Shown piece after piece: positions 38,638 to 52,600 of a DNA stretch of 64,000 nt (positions are counted from its first letter, which is position 1; each line of letters opens with the position of its first letter). The notes under the pieces are model-generated. The model was not told the DNA's origin. It searched no databases and saw nothing but the letters and a program-made list of their open reading frames with translations. The stretch comes from Acanthosepion lycidas (taxonomy: Eukaryota > Mollusca > Cephalopoda > Sepiida > Sepiidae), in assembly GCA_963932145.1 (NCBI GenBank), contig OZ010574.1:64449878-64513877 (forward strand). Direction: 5' to 3'. The translations under genes were made by a program, and so were the position numbers.

Positions 38638-41600
38638 CAGCACTCTTTTCTTTGTTTCTGTTGCTTCATGTCTTTTCTTCATCTGTGGGGAGATTGTCCA
38701 GCATTCATTGCCATATAGGGGGACTGATATTATCTAACAGTTCAGTACACTTTTCTTTGTTTCTTTTGCTTCATGTCATTTCTTCATCTATGAGGAGATT
38801 GTCCAGCATTCACTGCCATATAGGGGGACTGATATTATATAACAGTTCAGTACTCTTTTCTTTGTTTCTGTTGCTTCATGTCATTTCTTCATCTGTGGGG
38901 AGATTGTCCAGCATTCATTGCCATATAGGGGGACTGATATTACATAACAGTTCAGTACTGTTTTCTTTGTTTCTGTTGCTTCATGTCTTTTCTTCATCTG
39001 TGGGGAGATTGTCCAACATTCATTGCCATATAGGAGGACTGATATTATATAACAGTTCAGTACACTTTTCTTTGTTTCTGTTGCTTCATGTCATTTCTTC
39101 ATCTGTAGGGAGATTGTCCAGCATTCATTGCCATATAGGGGGACTGATATTACATAACAGTTCAGTACTGTTTTCTTTGTTTCTGTTGCTTCATGTCTTT
39201 TCTTCATCTGTGGGGAGTTTGTCCAGCATTCACTGCCATATAGGAGGACTGATATTATATAACAGTTCAGTACTCTTTTCTTTGTTTCTGTTGCTTCATG
39301 TCATTTCTTCATCTGTAGGGAGATTGTCCAGCATTCATTGCCATATAGGGGGACTGATATTACATAACAGTTCAGTACTGTTTTCTTTGTTTCTGTTGCT
39401 TCATGTCTTTTCTTCATCTGTGGGGAGATTGTCCAACATTCATTGCCATATAGGAGGACTGATATTATATAACAGTTCAGTACTCTTTTCTTTGTTTCTG
39501 TTGCTTCATGTCATTTCTTCATCTGTCGGGAGATTGTCCAGCATTCATTGCCATATAGGAGGACTGATATTACATAACAGTTCAGTACTGTTTTCTTTGT
39601 TTCTGTTGCTTCATGTCATTTCTTCATCTGTAGGGAGATTGTCCAGCATTCATTGTCATATAGGAGGACTGATATTACATAACAGTTCAGTACTCTTTTC
39701 TTTGTTTCTGTTGCTTCATGTCATTTCTTCATCTGTAGGGAGATTGTCCAGCATTCATTGCCATAGAGGAGGACTGATATTACATAACAGTTCAGTACTC
39801 TTTTCTTTGTTTCTGTTGCTTCATGTCATTTCTTCATCTGTAGGGAGATTGTCCAGCATTCATTGCCATATAGGAGGACTGATATTACATAACAGTTCAG
39901 TACTCTTTTCTTTGTTTCTGTTGCTTCATGTCATTTCTTCATCTGTAGTGAGATTGTCCAGCATTCATTGCCATATAGGAGGACTGATATTACATAACAG
40001 TTCAGTACTCTTTTCTTTGTTTCTGTTGCTTCATGTCATTTCTTCATCTGTAGGGAGATTGTCCAGCATTCATTGCCATATAGGAGGACTGATATTACAT
40101 AACAGTTCAGTACTGTTTTCTTTGTTTCTGTTGCTTCATGTCATTTCTTCATCTGTAGGGAGATTGTCCAGCATTCATTGCCATATAGGAGGACTGATAT
40201 TACATAACAGTTCAGTACTGTTTTCTTTGTTTCTGTTGCTTCATGTCATTTCTTCATCTGTAGGGAGATTGTCCAGCATTCATTGCCATATAGGAGGACA
40301 GATATTACATAACAGTTCAGTACTCTTTTCTTTTTTTCTGTTGCTTCATGTCATTTCTTCATCTGTAGGGAGATTGTCCAGCATTCATTGCCATATAGGA
40401 GGACTGATATTACATAACAGTTCAGTACTCTTTTCTTTGTTTCTGTTGCTTCATGTCATTTCTTCATCTGTAGGGAGATTGTCCAGCATTCATTGCCATA
40501 TAGGAGGACTGATATTACATAACAGTTCAGTACTCTTTTCTTTGTTTCTGTTGCTTCATGTCATTTCTTCATCTGTAGGGAGATTGTCCAGCATTCAGTG
40601 CCATATAGGGGGACTGATATTACATAACAGTTCAGTACTGTTTTCTTTGTTTCTGTTGCTTCATGTCTTTTCTTCATCTGTGGGGAGATTGTCCAACATT
40701 CATTGCCATATAGGAGGACTGATATTATATAACAGTTCAGTACTCTTTTCTTTGTTTCTGTTGCTTCATGTCTTTTCTTCATCTGTGGGGAGATTGTCCA
40801 GCATTCACTGCCATATAGGAGGACTGATATTATATAACAGTTCAGTACTCTTTTCTTTGTTTCTGTTGCTTCATGTCATTTCTTCATCTGTAGGGAGATT
40901 GTCCAGCATTCATTGCCATATAGGGGGACTGATATTACATAACAGTTCAGTACTGTTTTCTTTGTTTCTGATGCTTCATGTCTTTTCTTTATCTGTGGGG
41001 AGATTGTCCAGCATTCATTGCCATATAGGGGGACTGATATTATCTAACAGTTCAGTACTCTTTTCTTTGTTTCTGTTGCTTCATGTCATTTCTTCATCTA
41101 TAAGGAGATTGTCCAGCATTCACTGCCATATAGGGGGACTGATATTATCTAACAGTTCAGTACTCTTTTCTTTGTTTCTGTTGCTTCATGTCATTTCTTC
41201 ATCTGTCGGGAGATTGTCCAACATTCATTTCCATATAGGGGGACTGATATTATCTAACACTTCAGTACTCTTTTCTTTGTTTCTGTTGCTTCATGTCATT
41301 TCTTCATCTATCAGGAGATTATCCAGCATTCACTGCCATATAGGAGGACTGATATTACATAACAGTTCAGTACTCTTTTCTTTGTTTCTGTTGCTTCATG
41401 TCTTTTCTTCATCTGTGGGGAGATTGTCCAACATTCATTGCCATATAGGAGGACTGATATTATATAACAGTTCAGTACTCTTTTCTTTGTTTCTGTTGCT
41501 TCATGTCATTTCTTCATCTGTCGGGAGATTGTCCAGCATTCATTGCCATATAGGAGGACTGATATTTCATAACAGTTCAGTACTGTTTTCTTTGTTTCTG

Positions 41601-44600
41601 TTGCTTCATGTCATTTCTTCATCTGTAGGGAGATTGTCCAGCATTCATTGTCATATAGGAGGACTGATATTACATAACAGTTCAGTACTCTTTTCTTTGT
41701 TTCTGTTGCTTCATGTCATTTCTTCATCTGTAGGGAGATTGTCCAGCATTCATTGCCATAGAGGAGGACTGATATTACATAACAGTTCAGTACTCTTTTC
41801 TTTGTTTCTGTTGCTTCATGTCATTTCTTCATCTGTAGGGAGATTGTCCAGCATTCATTGCCATATAGGAGGACTGATATTACATAACAGTTCAGTACTC
41901 TTTTCTTTTTTTCTGTTGCTTCATGTCATTTCTTCATCTGTAGGGAGATTGTCCAGCATTCATTGCCATATAGGAGGACTGATATTACATAACAGTTCAG
42001 TACTCTTTTCTTTGTTTCTGTTGCTTCATGTCATTTCTTCATCTGTAGGGAGATTGTCCAGCATTAATTGCCATATAGGAGGACTGATATTACATAACAG
42101 TTCAGTACTCTTTTCTTTGTTTCTGTTGCTTCATGTCATTTCTTCATCTGTAGGGAGATTGTCCAGCATTCATTGCCATATAGGAGGACTGATATTACAT
42201 AACAGTTCAGTACTGTTTTCTTTGTTTCTGTTGCTTCATGTCATTTCTTCATCTGTAGGGAGATTGTCCAGCATTCATTGCCATATAGGAGGACTGATAT
42301 TACATAACAGTTCAGTACTGTTTTCTTTGTTTCTGTTGCTTCATGTCATTTCTTCATCTGTAGGGAGATTGTCCAGCATTCATTGCCATATAGGAGGACT
42401 GATATTACATAACAGTTCAGTACTCTTTTCTTTTTTTCTGTTGCTTCATGTCATTTCTTCATCTGTAGGGAGATTGTCCAGCATTCATTGCCATATAGGA
42501 GGACTGATATTACATAACAGTTCAGTACACTTTTCTTTGTTTCTGTTGCTTCATGTCATTTCTTCATCTGTGGGGAGATTGTCCAGCATTCACTGCCATA
42601 TAGGAGGACTGATATTACATAACAGTTCAGTACTCTTTTCTTTGTTTCTGTTGCTTCATGTCTTTTCTTCATCTGTGGGGAGATTGTCCAGCATTCATTG
42701 CCATATAGGGGCACTGTTATTATCTAACACTTCAGTACTCTTTTCTTTGTTTCTGTTGCTTCATGTCTTTTCTTCATCTGTGGGGAGATTGTCCAGCATT
42801 CATTGCCATATAGGGGGACTGATATTATCTAACAGTTCAGTACTCTTTTCTTTGTTTCTGTTGCTTCATGTCATTTCTTCATCTGTGGGGAGATTGTCCA
42901 GCATTCATTGCCATATAGGGGGACTGATATTATCTAACAGTTCAGTACATTTTTCTTTGTTTCATTTGCTTCATGTCATTTCTTCATCTATGAGGAGATT
43001 GTCCAGCATTCACTGCCATATAGGAGGACTGATATTACATACCAGTTCAGTACTCTTTTCTTTGTTTCTGTTGCTTCATGTCATTTCTTCATCTGTGGGG
43101 AGATTGTCCAACATTCATTGCCATATAGGAGGACTGATATTATATAACAGTTCAGTACTCTTTTCTTTGTTTCTGTTGCTTCATGTCATTTCTTCATCTG
43201 TAGGGAGATTGTCCAGCATTCATTGCCATATAGGGGGACTGATATTACATAACAGTTCAGTACTGTTTTCTTTGTTTCTGTTGCTTCATGTATTTTCTTC
43301 ATCTGTGGGGAGATTGTCCAGCATTCATTGCCATATAGGAGGACTGATATTATATAACAGTTCAGTACTGTTTTCTTTGTTTCTGTTGCTTCATGTCATT
43401 TCTTCATCTGTAGGGAGATTGTCCAGCATTCATTGCCATATAGGGGGACTGATATTATATAACAGTTCAGTACTCTTTTCTTTGTTTCTGTTGCTTCATG
43501 TCATTTCTTCATCTGTAGGGAGATTGTCCAGCATTCATTGCCATATAGGGGGACTGATATTACATAACAGTTCAGTTCTGTTTTCTTTGTTTCTGTTGCT
43601 TCATGTCTTTTCTTCATCTGTGGGGAGATTGTCTAACATTCATTGCCATATAGGAGGACTGATATTATATAACAGTTCAGTACTCTTTTCTTTGTTTCTG
43701 TTGCTTCATGTCATTTCTTCATCTGTAGGGAGATTGTCCAGCATTCATTGCCATATAGGGGGACTGATATTACATAACAGTTCAGTACTGTTTTCTTTGT
43801 TTCTGTTGCTTCATGTCTTTTCTTCATCTGTGGGGAGTTTGTCCAGAATTCACTGCCATATAGGAGGACTGATATTATATAACAGTTCAGTACTCTTTTC
43901 TTTGTTTCTGTTGCTTCATGTCATTTCTTCATCTGTAGGGAGATTGTCCAGCATTCATTGCCATATAGGGGGACTGATATTACATAACAGTTCAGTACTG
44001 TTTTCTTTGTTTCTGTTGCTTCATGTCTTTTCTTCATCTGTGGGGAGATTGTCCAACATTCATTGCCATATAGGAGGACTGATATTATATAACAGTTCAG
44101 TACTCTTTTCTTTGTTTCTGTTGCTTCATGTCATTTCTTCATCTGTCGGGAGATTGTCCAGCATTCATTGCCATATAGGAGGACTGATATTACATAACAG
44201 TTCAGTACTGTTTTCTTTGTTTCTGTTGCTTCATGTCATTTCTTCATCTGTAGGGAGATTGTCCAGCATTCATTGTCATATAGGAGGACTGATATTACAT
44301 AACAGTTCAGTACTCTTTTCTTTGTTTCTGTTGCTTCATGTCATTTCTTCATCTGTAGGGAGATTGTCCAGCATTCATTGCCATATAGGAGGACTGATAT
44401 TACATAACAGTTCAGTACTCTTTTCTTTGTTTCTGTTCCTTCATGTCATTTCTTCATCTGTAGGGAGATTGTCCAGCATTCATTGCCATATAGGAGGACT
44501 GATATTACATAACAGTTCAGTACTCTTTTCTTTTTTTCTGTTGCTTCATGTCATTTCTTCATCTGTGGGGAGATTGTCCAGCATTCATTGCCATATAGGA

Positions 44601-46512
44601 GGACTGATATTATATAACAGTTCAGTACTGTTTTCTTTGTTTCTGTTGCTTCATGTCATTTCTTCATCTGTAGGGAGATTGTCCAGCATTCATTGCCATA
44701 TAGGGGGACTGATATTACGTAACAGTTCAGTACTCTTTTCTTTGTTTCTGTTGCTTCATGTCATTTCTTCATCTGTAGGGAGATTGTCCAGCATTCATTG
44801 CCATATAGGGGGACTGATATTACATAACAGTTCAGTACTGTTTTCTTTGTTTCTGTTGCTTCATGTCTTTTCTTCATCTGTGGGGAGATTGTCCAACATT
44901 CATTGCCATATAGGAGGACTGATATTATATAACAGTTCAGTACACTTTTCTTTGTTTCTGTTGCTTCATGTCATTTCTTCATCTGTAGGGAGATTGTCCA
45001 GCATTCATTGCCATATAGGGGGACTGATATTACATTACAGTTCAGTACTGTTTTCTTTGTTTCTGTTGCTTCATGTCTTTTCTTCATCTGTGGGGAGTTT
45101 GTCCAGCATTCACTGCCATATAGGAGGACTGATATTATATAACAGTTCAGTACTCTTTTCTTTGTTTCTGTTGCTTCATGTCATTTCTTCATCTGTAGGG
45201 AGATTGTCCAGCATTCATTGCCATATAGGGGGACTGATATTACATAACAGTTCAGTACTGTTTTCTTTGTTTCTGTTGCTTCATGTCTTTTCTTCATCTG
45301 TGGGGAGATTGTCCAACATTCATTGCCATATAGGAGGACTGATATTATATAACAGTTCAGTAATCTTTTCTTTGTTTCTGTTGCTTCATGTCATTTCTTC
45401 ATCTGTCGGGAGATTGTCCAGCATTCATTGCCATATAGGAGGACTGATATTACATAACAGTTCAGTACTGTTTTCTTTGTTTCTGTTGCTTCATGTCATT
45501 TCTTCATCTGTAGGGAGATTGTCCAGCATTCATTGTCATATAGGAGGACTGATATTACATAACAGTTCAGTACTCTTTTCTTTGTTTCTGTTGCTTCATG
45601 TCATTTCTTCATCTGTAGGGAGATTGTCCAGCATTCATTGCCATATAGGAGGACTGATATTACATAACAGTTCAGTACTCTTTTCTTTGTTTCTGTTGCT
45701 TCATGTCATTTCTTCATCTGTAGGGAGATTGTCCAGCATGCATTGCCATATAGGAGGACTGATATTACATAACAGTTCAGTACTCTTTTCTTTTTTTCTG
45801 TTGCTTCATGTCATTTCTTCATCTGTAGGGAGATTGTCCAGCATTCATTGCCATATAGGAGGACTGATATTACATAACAGTTCAGTACTCTTTTCTTTGT
45901 TTCTGTTGCTTCATGTCATTTCTTCATCTGTAGGGAGATTGTCCAGCATTTATTGCCATATAGGAGGACTGATATTACATAACAGTTCAGTACTCTTTTC
46001 TTTGTTTCTGTTGCTTCATGTCATTTCTTCATCTGTAGGGAGATTGTCCAGCATTCATTGCCATATAGGAGGACTGATATTACATAACAGTTCAGTACTG
46101 TTTTCTTTGTTTCTGTTGCTTCATGTCATTTCTTCATCTGTAGGGAGATTGTCCAGCATTCATTGCCATATAGGAGGACTGATATTACATAACAGTTCAG
46201 TACTGTTTTCTTTGTTTCTGTTGCTTCATGTCATTTCTTCATCTGTAGGGAGATTGTCCAGCATTCATTGCCATATAGGAGGACTGATATTACATAACAG
46301 TTCAGTACTCTTTTCTTTTTTTCTGTTGCTTCATGTCATTTCTTCATCTGTAGGGAGATTGTCCAGCATACATTGCCATATAGGAGGACTGATATTACAT
46401 AACAGTTCAGTACACTTTTCTTTGTTTCTGTTGCTTCATGTCATTTCTTCATCTGTGGGGAGATTGTCCAGCATTCACTGCCATATAGGAGGACTGATAT
46501 TACATAACAGTT
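38638..46512. repeat. Core block between successive CAGCACTC units
   Basis: The rare CAGCACTCTTTTC variant marks 19,002, 27,822, 32,968, 38,638 and 46,513 before the dense series in the next domain. The interval here is exactly 75 units. It includes the partial +1 cassette (40,961-41,390) and duplicated block copy B. It starts like the 19-unit repeat that becomes regular after 46.5 kb, so it may be an older relative of it. Confidence 0.7.
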
Positions 46513-46681
46513 CAGCACTCTTTTCTTTGTTTCTGTTGCTTCATGTCTTTTCTTCATCTGTGGGGAGATTGTCCAGCATTCATTGCCATATAGGGGGACT
46601 GATATTATCTAACAGTTCAGTACACTTTTCTTTGTTTCTTTTGCTTCATGTCATTTCTTCATCTATGAGGAGATTGTCCAG
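42651..46681. repeat. Long-range duplicated block, copy B (about 4.0 kb)
   Basis: Counterpart of 23,960-27,990, with the same rare variants in order, for example GCACTGTTAT at 42,711, ACATACCAG at 43,037, and CAGCACTC at 46,513. Copies diverge at both ends into different unit types, which locates the breakpoints to within one unit. Confidence 0.85.
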
Positions 46682-49600
46682 CATTCACTGCCATATAGGG
46701 GGACTTATATTATATAACAGTTCAGTACTCTTTTCTTTGTTTCTGTTGCTTCATGTCATTTCTTCATCTGTAGGGAGATTGTCCAGCATTCATTGCCATA
46801 TAGGGGGACTGATATTACATAACAGTTCAGTACTGTTTTCTTTGTTTCTGTTGCTTCATGTCTTTTCTTCATCTGTGGGGAGATTGTCCAACATTCATTG
46901 CCATATAGGAGGACTGATATTATATAACAGTTCAGTACACTTTTCTTTGTTTCTGTTGCTTCATGTCATTTCTTCATCTGTAGGGAGATTGTCCAGCATT
47001 CATTGCCATATAGGGGGACTGATATTACATAACAGTTCAGTACTGTTTTCTTTGTTTCTGTTGCTTCATGTCTTTTCTTCATCTGTGGGGAGTTTGTCCA
47101 GCATTCACTGCCATATAGGAGGACTGATATTATATAACAGTTCAGTACTCTTTTCTTTGTTTCTGTTGCTTCATGTCATTTCTTCATCTGTAGGGAGATT
47201 GTCCAGCATTCATTGCCATATAGGGGGACTGATATTACATAACAGTTCAGTACTGTTTTCTTTGTTTCTGTTGCTTCATGTCTTTTCTTCATCTGTGGGG
47301 AGATTGTCCAACATTCATTGCCATATAGGAGGACTGATATTATATAACAGTTCAGTACTCTTTTCTTTGTTTCTGTTGCTTCATGTCATTTCTTCATCTG
47401 TCGGGAGATTGTCCAGCATTCATTGCCATATAGGAGGACTGATATTACATAACAGTTCAGTACTGTTTTCTTTGTTTCTGTTGCTTCATGTCATTTCTTC
47501 ATCTGTAGGGAGATTGTCCAGCATTCATTGTCATATAGGAGGACTGATATTACATAACAGTTCAGTACTCTTTTCTTTGTTTCTGTTGCTTCATGTCATT
47601 TCTTCATCTGTAGGGAGATTGTCCAGCATTCATTGCCATAGAGGAGGACTGATATTACATAACAGTTCAGTACTCTTTTCTTTGTTTCTGTTGCTTCATG
47701 TCATTTCTTCATCTGTAGGGAGATTGTCCAGCATTCATTGCCATATAGGAGGACTGATATTACATAACAGTTCAGTACTCTTTTCTTTTTTTCTGTTGCT
47801 TCATGTCATTTCTTCATCTGTAGGGAGATTGTCCAGCATTCATTGCCATATAGGAGGACTGATATTCCATAACAGTTCAGTACTCTTTTCTTTGTTTCTG
47901 TTGCTTCATGTCATTTCTTCATCTGTAGGGAGATTGTCCAGCATTCATTGCCATATAGGAGGACTGATATTACATAACAGTTCAGTACTCTTTTCTTTGT
48001 TTCTGTTGCTTCATGTCATTTCTTCATCTGTAGGGAGATTGTCCAGCATTCATTGCCATATAGGAGGACTGATATTACATAACAGTTCAGTACTGTTTTC
48101 TTTGTTTCTGTTGCTTCATGTCATTTCTTCATCTGTAGGGAGATTGTCCAGCATTCATTGCCATATAGGAGGACTGATATTACATAACAGTTCAGTACTG
48201 TTTTCTTTGTTTCTGTTGCTTCATGTCATTTCTTCATCTGTAGGGAGATTGTCCAGCATTCATTGCCATATAGGAGGACTGATATTACATAACAGTTCAG
48301 TACTCTTTTCTTTTTTTCTGTTGCTTCATGTCATTTCTTCATCTGTAGGGAGATTGTCCAGCATTCATTGCCATATAGGAGGACTGATATTACATAACAG
48401 TTCAGTACACTTTTCTTTGTTTCTGTTGCTTCATGTCATTTCTTCATCTGTGGGGAGATTTTCCAGCATTCACTGCCATATAGGAGGACTGATATTACAT
48501 AACAGTTCAGCACTCTTTTCTTTGTTTCTGTTGCTTCATGTCTTTTCTTCATCTGTGGGGAGATTGTCCAGCATTCATTGCCATATAGGGGGACTGATAT
48601 TATCTAACAGTTCAGTACACTTTTCTTTGTTTCTTTTGCTTCATGTCATTTCTTCATCTATGAGGAGATTGTCCAGCATTCACTGCCATATAGGGGGACT
48701 GATATTATATAACAGTTCAGTACTCTTTTCTTTGTTTCTGTTGCTTCATGTCATTTCTTCATCTGTAGGGAGATTGTCCAGCATTCATTGCCATATAGGG
48801 GGACTGATATTACATAACAGTTCAGTACTGTTTTCTTTGTTTCTGTTGCTTCATGTCTTTTCTTCATCTGTGGGGAGATTGTCCAACATTCATTGCCATA
48901 TAGGAGGACTGATATTATATAACAGTTCAGTACACTTTTCTTTGTTTCTGTTGCTTCATGTCATTTCTTCATCTGTAGGGAGATTGTCCAGCATTCATTG
49001 CCATATAGGGGGACTGATATTACATAACAGTTCAGTACTGTTTTCTTTGTTTCTGTTGCTTCATGTCTTTTCTTCATCTGTGGGGAGTTTGTCCAGCATT
49101 CACTGCCATATAGGAGGACTGATATTATATAACAGTTCAGTACTCTTTTCTTTGTTTCTGTTGCTTCATGTCATTTCTTCATCTGTAGGGAGATTGTCCA
49201 GCATTCATTGCCATATAGGGGGACTGATATTACATAACAGTTCAGTACTGTTTTCTTTGTTTCTGTTGCTTCATGTCTTTTCTTCATCTGTGGGGAGATT
49301 GTCCAACATTCATTGCCATATAGGAGGACTGATATTATATAACAGTTCAGTACTCTTTTCTTTGTTTCTGTTGCTTCATGTCATTTCTTCATCTGTCGGG
49401 AGATTGTCCAGCATTCATTGCCATATAGGAGGACTGATATTACATAACAGTTCAGTACTGTTTTCTTTGTTTCTGTTGCTTCATGTCATTTCTTCATCTG
49501 TAGGGAGATTGTCCAGCATTCATTGTCATATAGGAGGACTGATATTACATAACAGTTCAGTACTCTTTTCTTTGTTTCTGTTGCTTCATGTCATTTCTTC

Positions 49601-52600
49601 ATCTGTAGGGAGATTGTCCAGCATTCATTGCCATAGAGGAGGACTGATATTACATAACAGTTCAGTACTCTTTTCTTTGTTTCTGTTGCTTCATGTCATT
49701 TCTTCATCTGTAGGGAGATTGTCCAGCATTCATTGCCATATAGGAGGACTGATATTACATAACAGTTCAGTACTCTTTTCTTTTTTTCTGTTGCTTCATG
49801 TCATTTCTTCATCTGTAGGGAGATTGTCCAGCATTCATTGCCATATAGGAGGACTGATATTACATAACAGTTCAGTACTCTTTTCTTTGTTTCTGTTGCT
49901 TCATGTCATTTCTTCATCTGTAGGGAGATTGTCCAGCATTCATTGCCATATAGGAGGACTGATATTACATAACAGTTCAGTACTCTTTTCTTTGTTTCTG
50001 TTGCTTCATGTCATTTCTTCATCTGTAGGGAGATTGTCCAGCATTCATTGCCATATAGGAGGACTGATATTACATAACAGTTCAGTACTGTTTTCTTTGT
50101 TTCTGTTGCTTCATGTCATTTCTTCATCTGTAGGGAGATTGTCCAGCATTCATTGCCATATAGGAGGACTGATATTACATAACAGTTCAGTACTGTTTTC
50201 TTTGTTTCTGTTGCTTCATGTCATTTCTTCATCTGTAGGGAGATTGTCCAGCATTCATTGCCATATAGGAGGACTGATATTACATAACAGTTCAGTACTC
50301 TTTTCTTTTTTTCTGTTGCTTCATGTCATTTCTTCATCTGTAGGGAGATTGTCCAGCATTCATTGCCATATAGGAGGACTGATATTACATAACAGTTCAG
50401 TACACTTTTCTTTGTTTCTGTTGCTTCATGTCATTTCTTCATCTGTGGGGAGATTGTCCAGCATTCACTGCCATATAGGAGGACTGATATTACATAACAG
50501 TTCAGCACTCTTTTCTTTGTTTCTGTTGCTTCATGTCTTTTCTTCATCTGTGGGGAGATTGTCCAGCATTCATTGCCATATAGGGGGACTGATATTATCT
50601 AACAGTTCAGTACACTTTTCTTTGTTTCTTTTGCTTCATGTCATTTCTTCATCTATGAGGAGATTGTCCAGCATTCACTGCCATATAGGAGGACTGATAT
50701 TATCTAACAGTTCAGTACTCTTTTCTTTGTTTCATTTGCTTCATGTCATTTCTTCATCTATGAGGAGATTGTCCAGCATTCACTGCCATATAGGAGGACT
50801 GATATTACATAACAGTTCAGTACTCTTTTCTTTGTTTCTGTTGCTTCATGTCATTTCTTCATCTGTAGGGAGATTGTCCAGCATTCATTGCCATATAGGA
50901 GGACTGATATTACATAACAGTTCAGTACTGTTTTCTTTGTTTCTGTTGCTTCATGTCATTTCTTCATCTGTAGGGAGATTGTCCAGCATTCATTGCCATA
51001 TAGGAGGACTGATATTACATAACAGTTCAGTACTGTTTTCTTTGTTTCTGTTGCTTCATGTCATTTCTTCATCTGTAGGGAGATTGTCCAGCATTCATTG
51101 CCATATAGGAGGACTGATATTACATAACAGTTCAGTACTGTTTTCTTTGTTTCTGTTGCTTCATGTCATTTCTTCATCTGTAGGGAGATTGTCCAGCATT
51201 CATTGCCATATAGGAGGACTGATATTACATAACAGTTCAGTACTCTTTTCTTTTTTTCTGTTGCTTTATGTCATTTCTTCATCTGTAGGGAGATTGTCCA
51301 GCATACATTGCCATATAGGAGGACTGATATTACATAACAGTTCAGTACACTTTTCTTTGTTTCTGTTGCTTCATGTCATTTCTTCATCTGTGGGGAGATT
51401 GTCCAGCATTCACTGCCATATAGGAGGACTGATATTACATAACAGTTCAGCACTCTTTTCTTTGTTTCTGTTGCTTCATGTCTTTTCTTCATCTGTGGGG
51501 AGATTGTCCAGCATTCATTGCCATATAGGGGGACTGATATTATCTAACAGTTCAGTACACTTTTCTTTGTTTCTTTTGCTTCATGTCATTTCTTCATCTA
51601 TGAGGAGATTGTCCAGCATTCACTGCCATATAGGGGGACTGATATTATATAACAGTTCAGTACTCTTTTCTTTGTTTCTGTTGCTTCATGTCATTTCTTC
51701 ATCTGTAGGGAGATTGTCCAGCATTCATTGCCATATAGGGGGACTGATATTACATAACAGTTCAGTACTGTTTTCTTTGTTTCTGTTGCTTCATGTCTTT
51801 TCTTCATCTGTGGGGAGATTGTCCAACATTCATTGCCATATAGGAGGACTGATATTATATAACAGTTCAGTACACTTTTCTTTGTTTCTGTTGCTTCATG
51901 TCATTTCTTCATCTGTAGGGAGATTGTCCAGCATTCATTGCCATATAGGGGGACTGATATTACATAACAGTTCAGTACTGTTTTCTTTGTTTCTGTTGCT
52001 TCATGTCTTTTCTTCATCTGTGGGGAGTTTGTCCAGCATTCACTGCCATATAGGAGGACTGATATTATATAACAGTTCAGTACTCTTTTCTTTGTTTCTG
52101 TTGCTTCATGTCATTTCTTCATCTGTAGGGAGATTGTCCAGCATTCATTGCCATATAGGGGGACTGATATTACATAACAGTTCAGTACTGTTTTCTTTGT
52201 TTCTGTTGCTTCATGTCTTTTCTTCATCTGTGGGGAGATTGTCCAACATTCATTGCCATATAGGAGGACTGATATTATATAACAGTTCAGTACTCTTTTC
52301 TTTGTTTCTGTTGCTTCATGTCATTTCTTCATCTGTCGGGAGATTGTCCAGCATTCATTGCCATATAGGAGGACTGATATTACATAACAGTTCAGTACTG
52401 TTTTCTTTGTTTCTGTTGCTTCATGTCATTTCTTCATCTGTAGGGAGATTGTCCAGCATTCATTGTCATATAGGAGGACTGATATTACATAACAGTTCAG
52501 TACTCTTTTCTTTGTTTCTGTTGCTTCATGTCATTTCTTCATCTGTAGGGAGATTGTCCAGCATTCATTGCCATAGAGGAGGACTGATATTACATAACAG

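Larger units (their letters stand above)
28000..42650. repeat. Core domain with recurrent cassettes at 5.57-kb spacing
   Basis: Mostly ACATAAC and ATATAAC units with long alternating runs. Two cassettes of eight or so TCTAAC units interrupt it (29,830-30,760 and 35,396-36,323) with a partial third at about 40,961-41,390, spaced 5,566 and 5,565 bp (53 units). + frame breaks are few: TGA at about 29,153, TAG near 31,022, TAA near 31,539, +1 at 30,680 and 36,247, and a 1-bp loss near 38,330. Confidence 0.75.
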
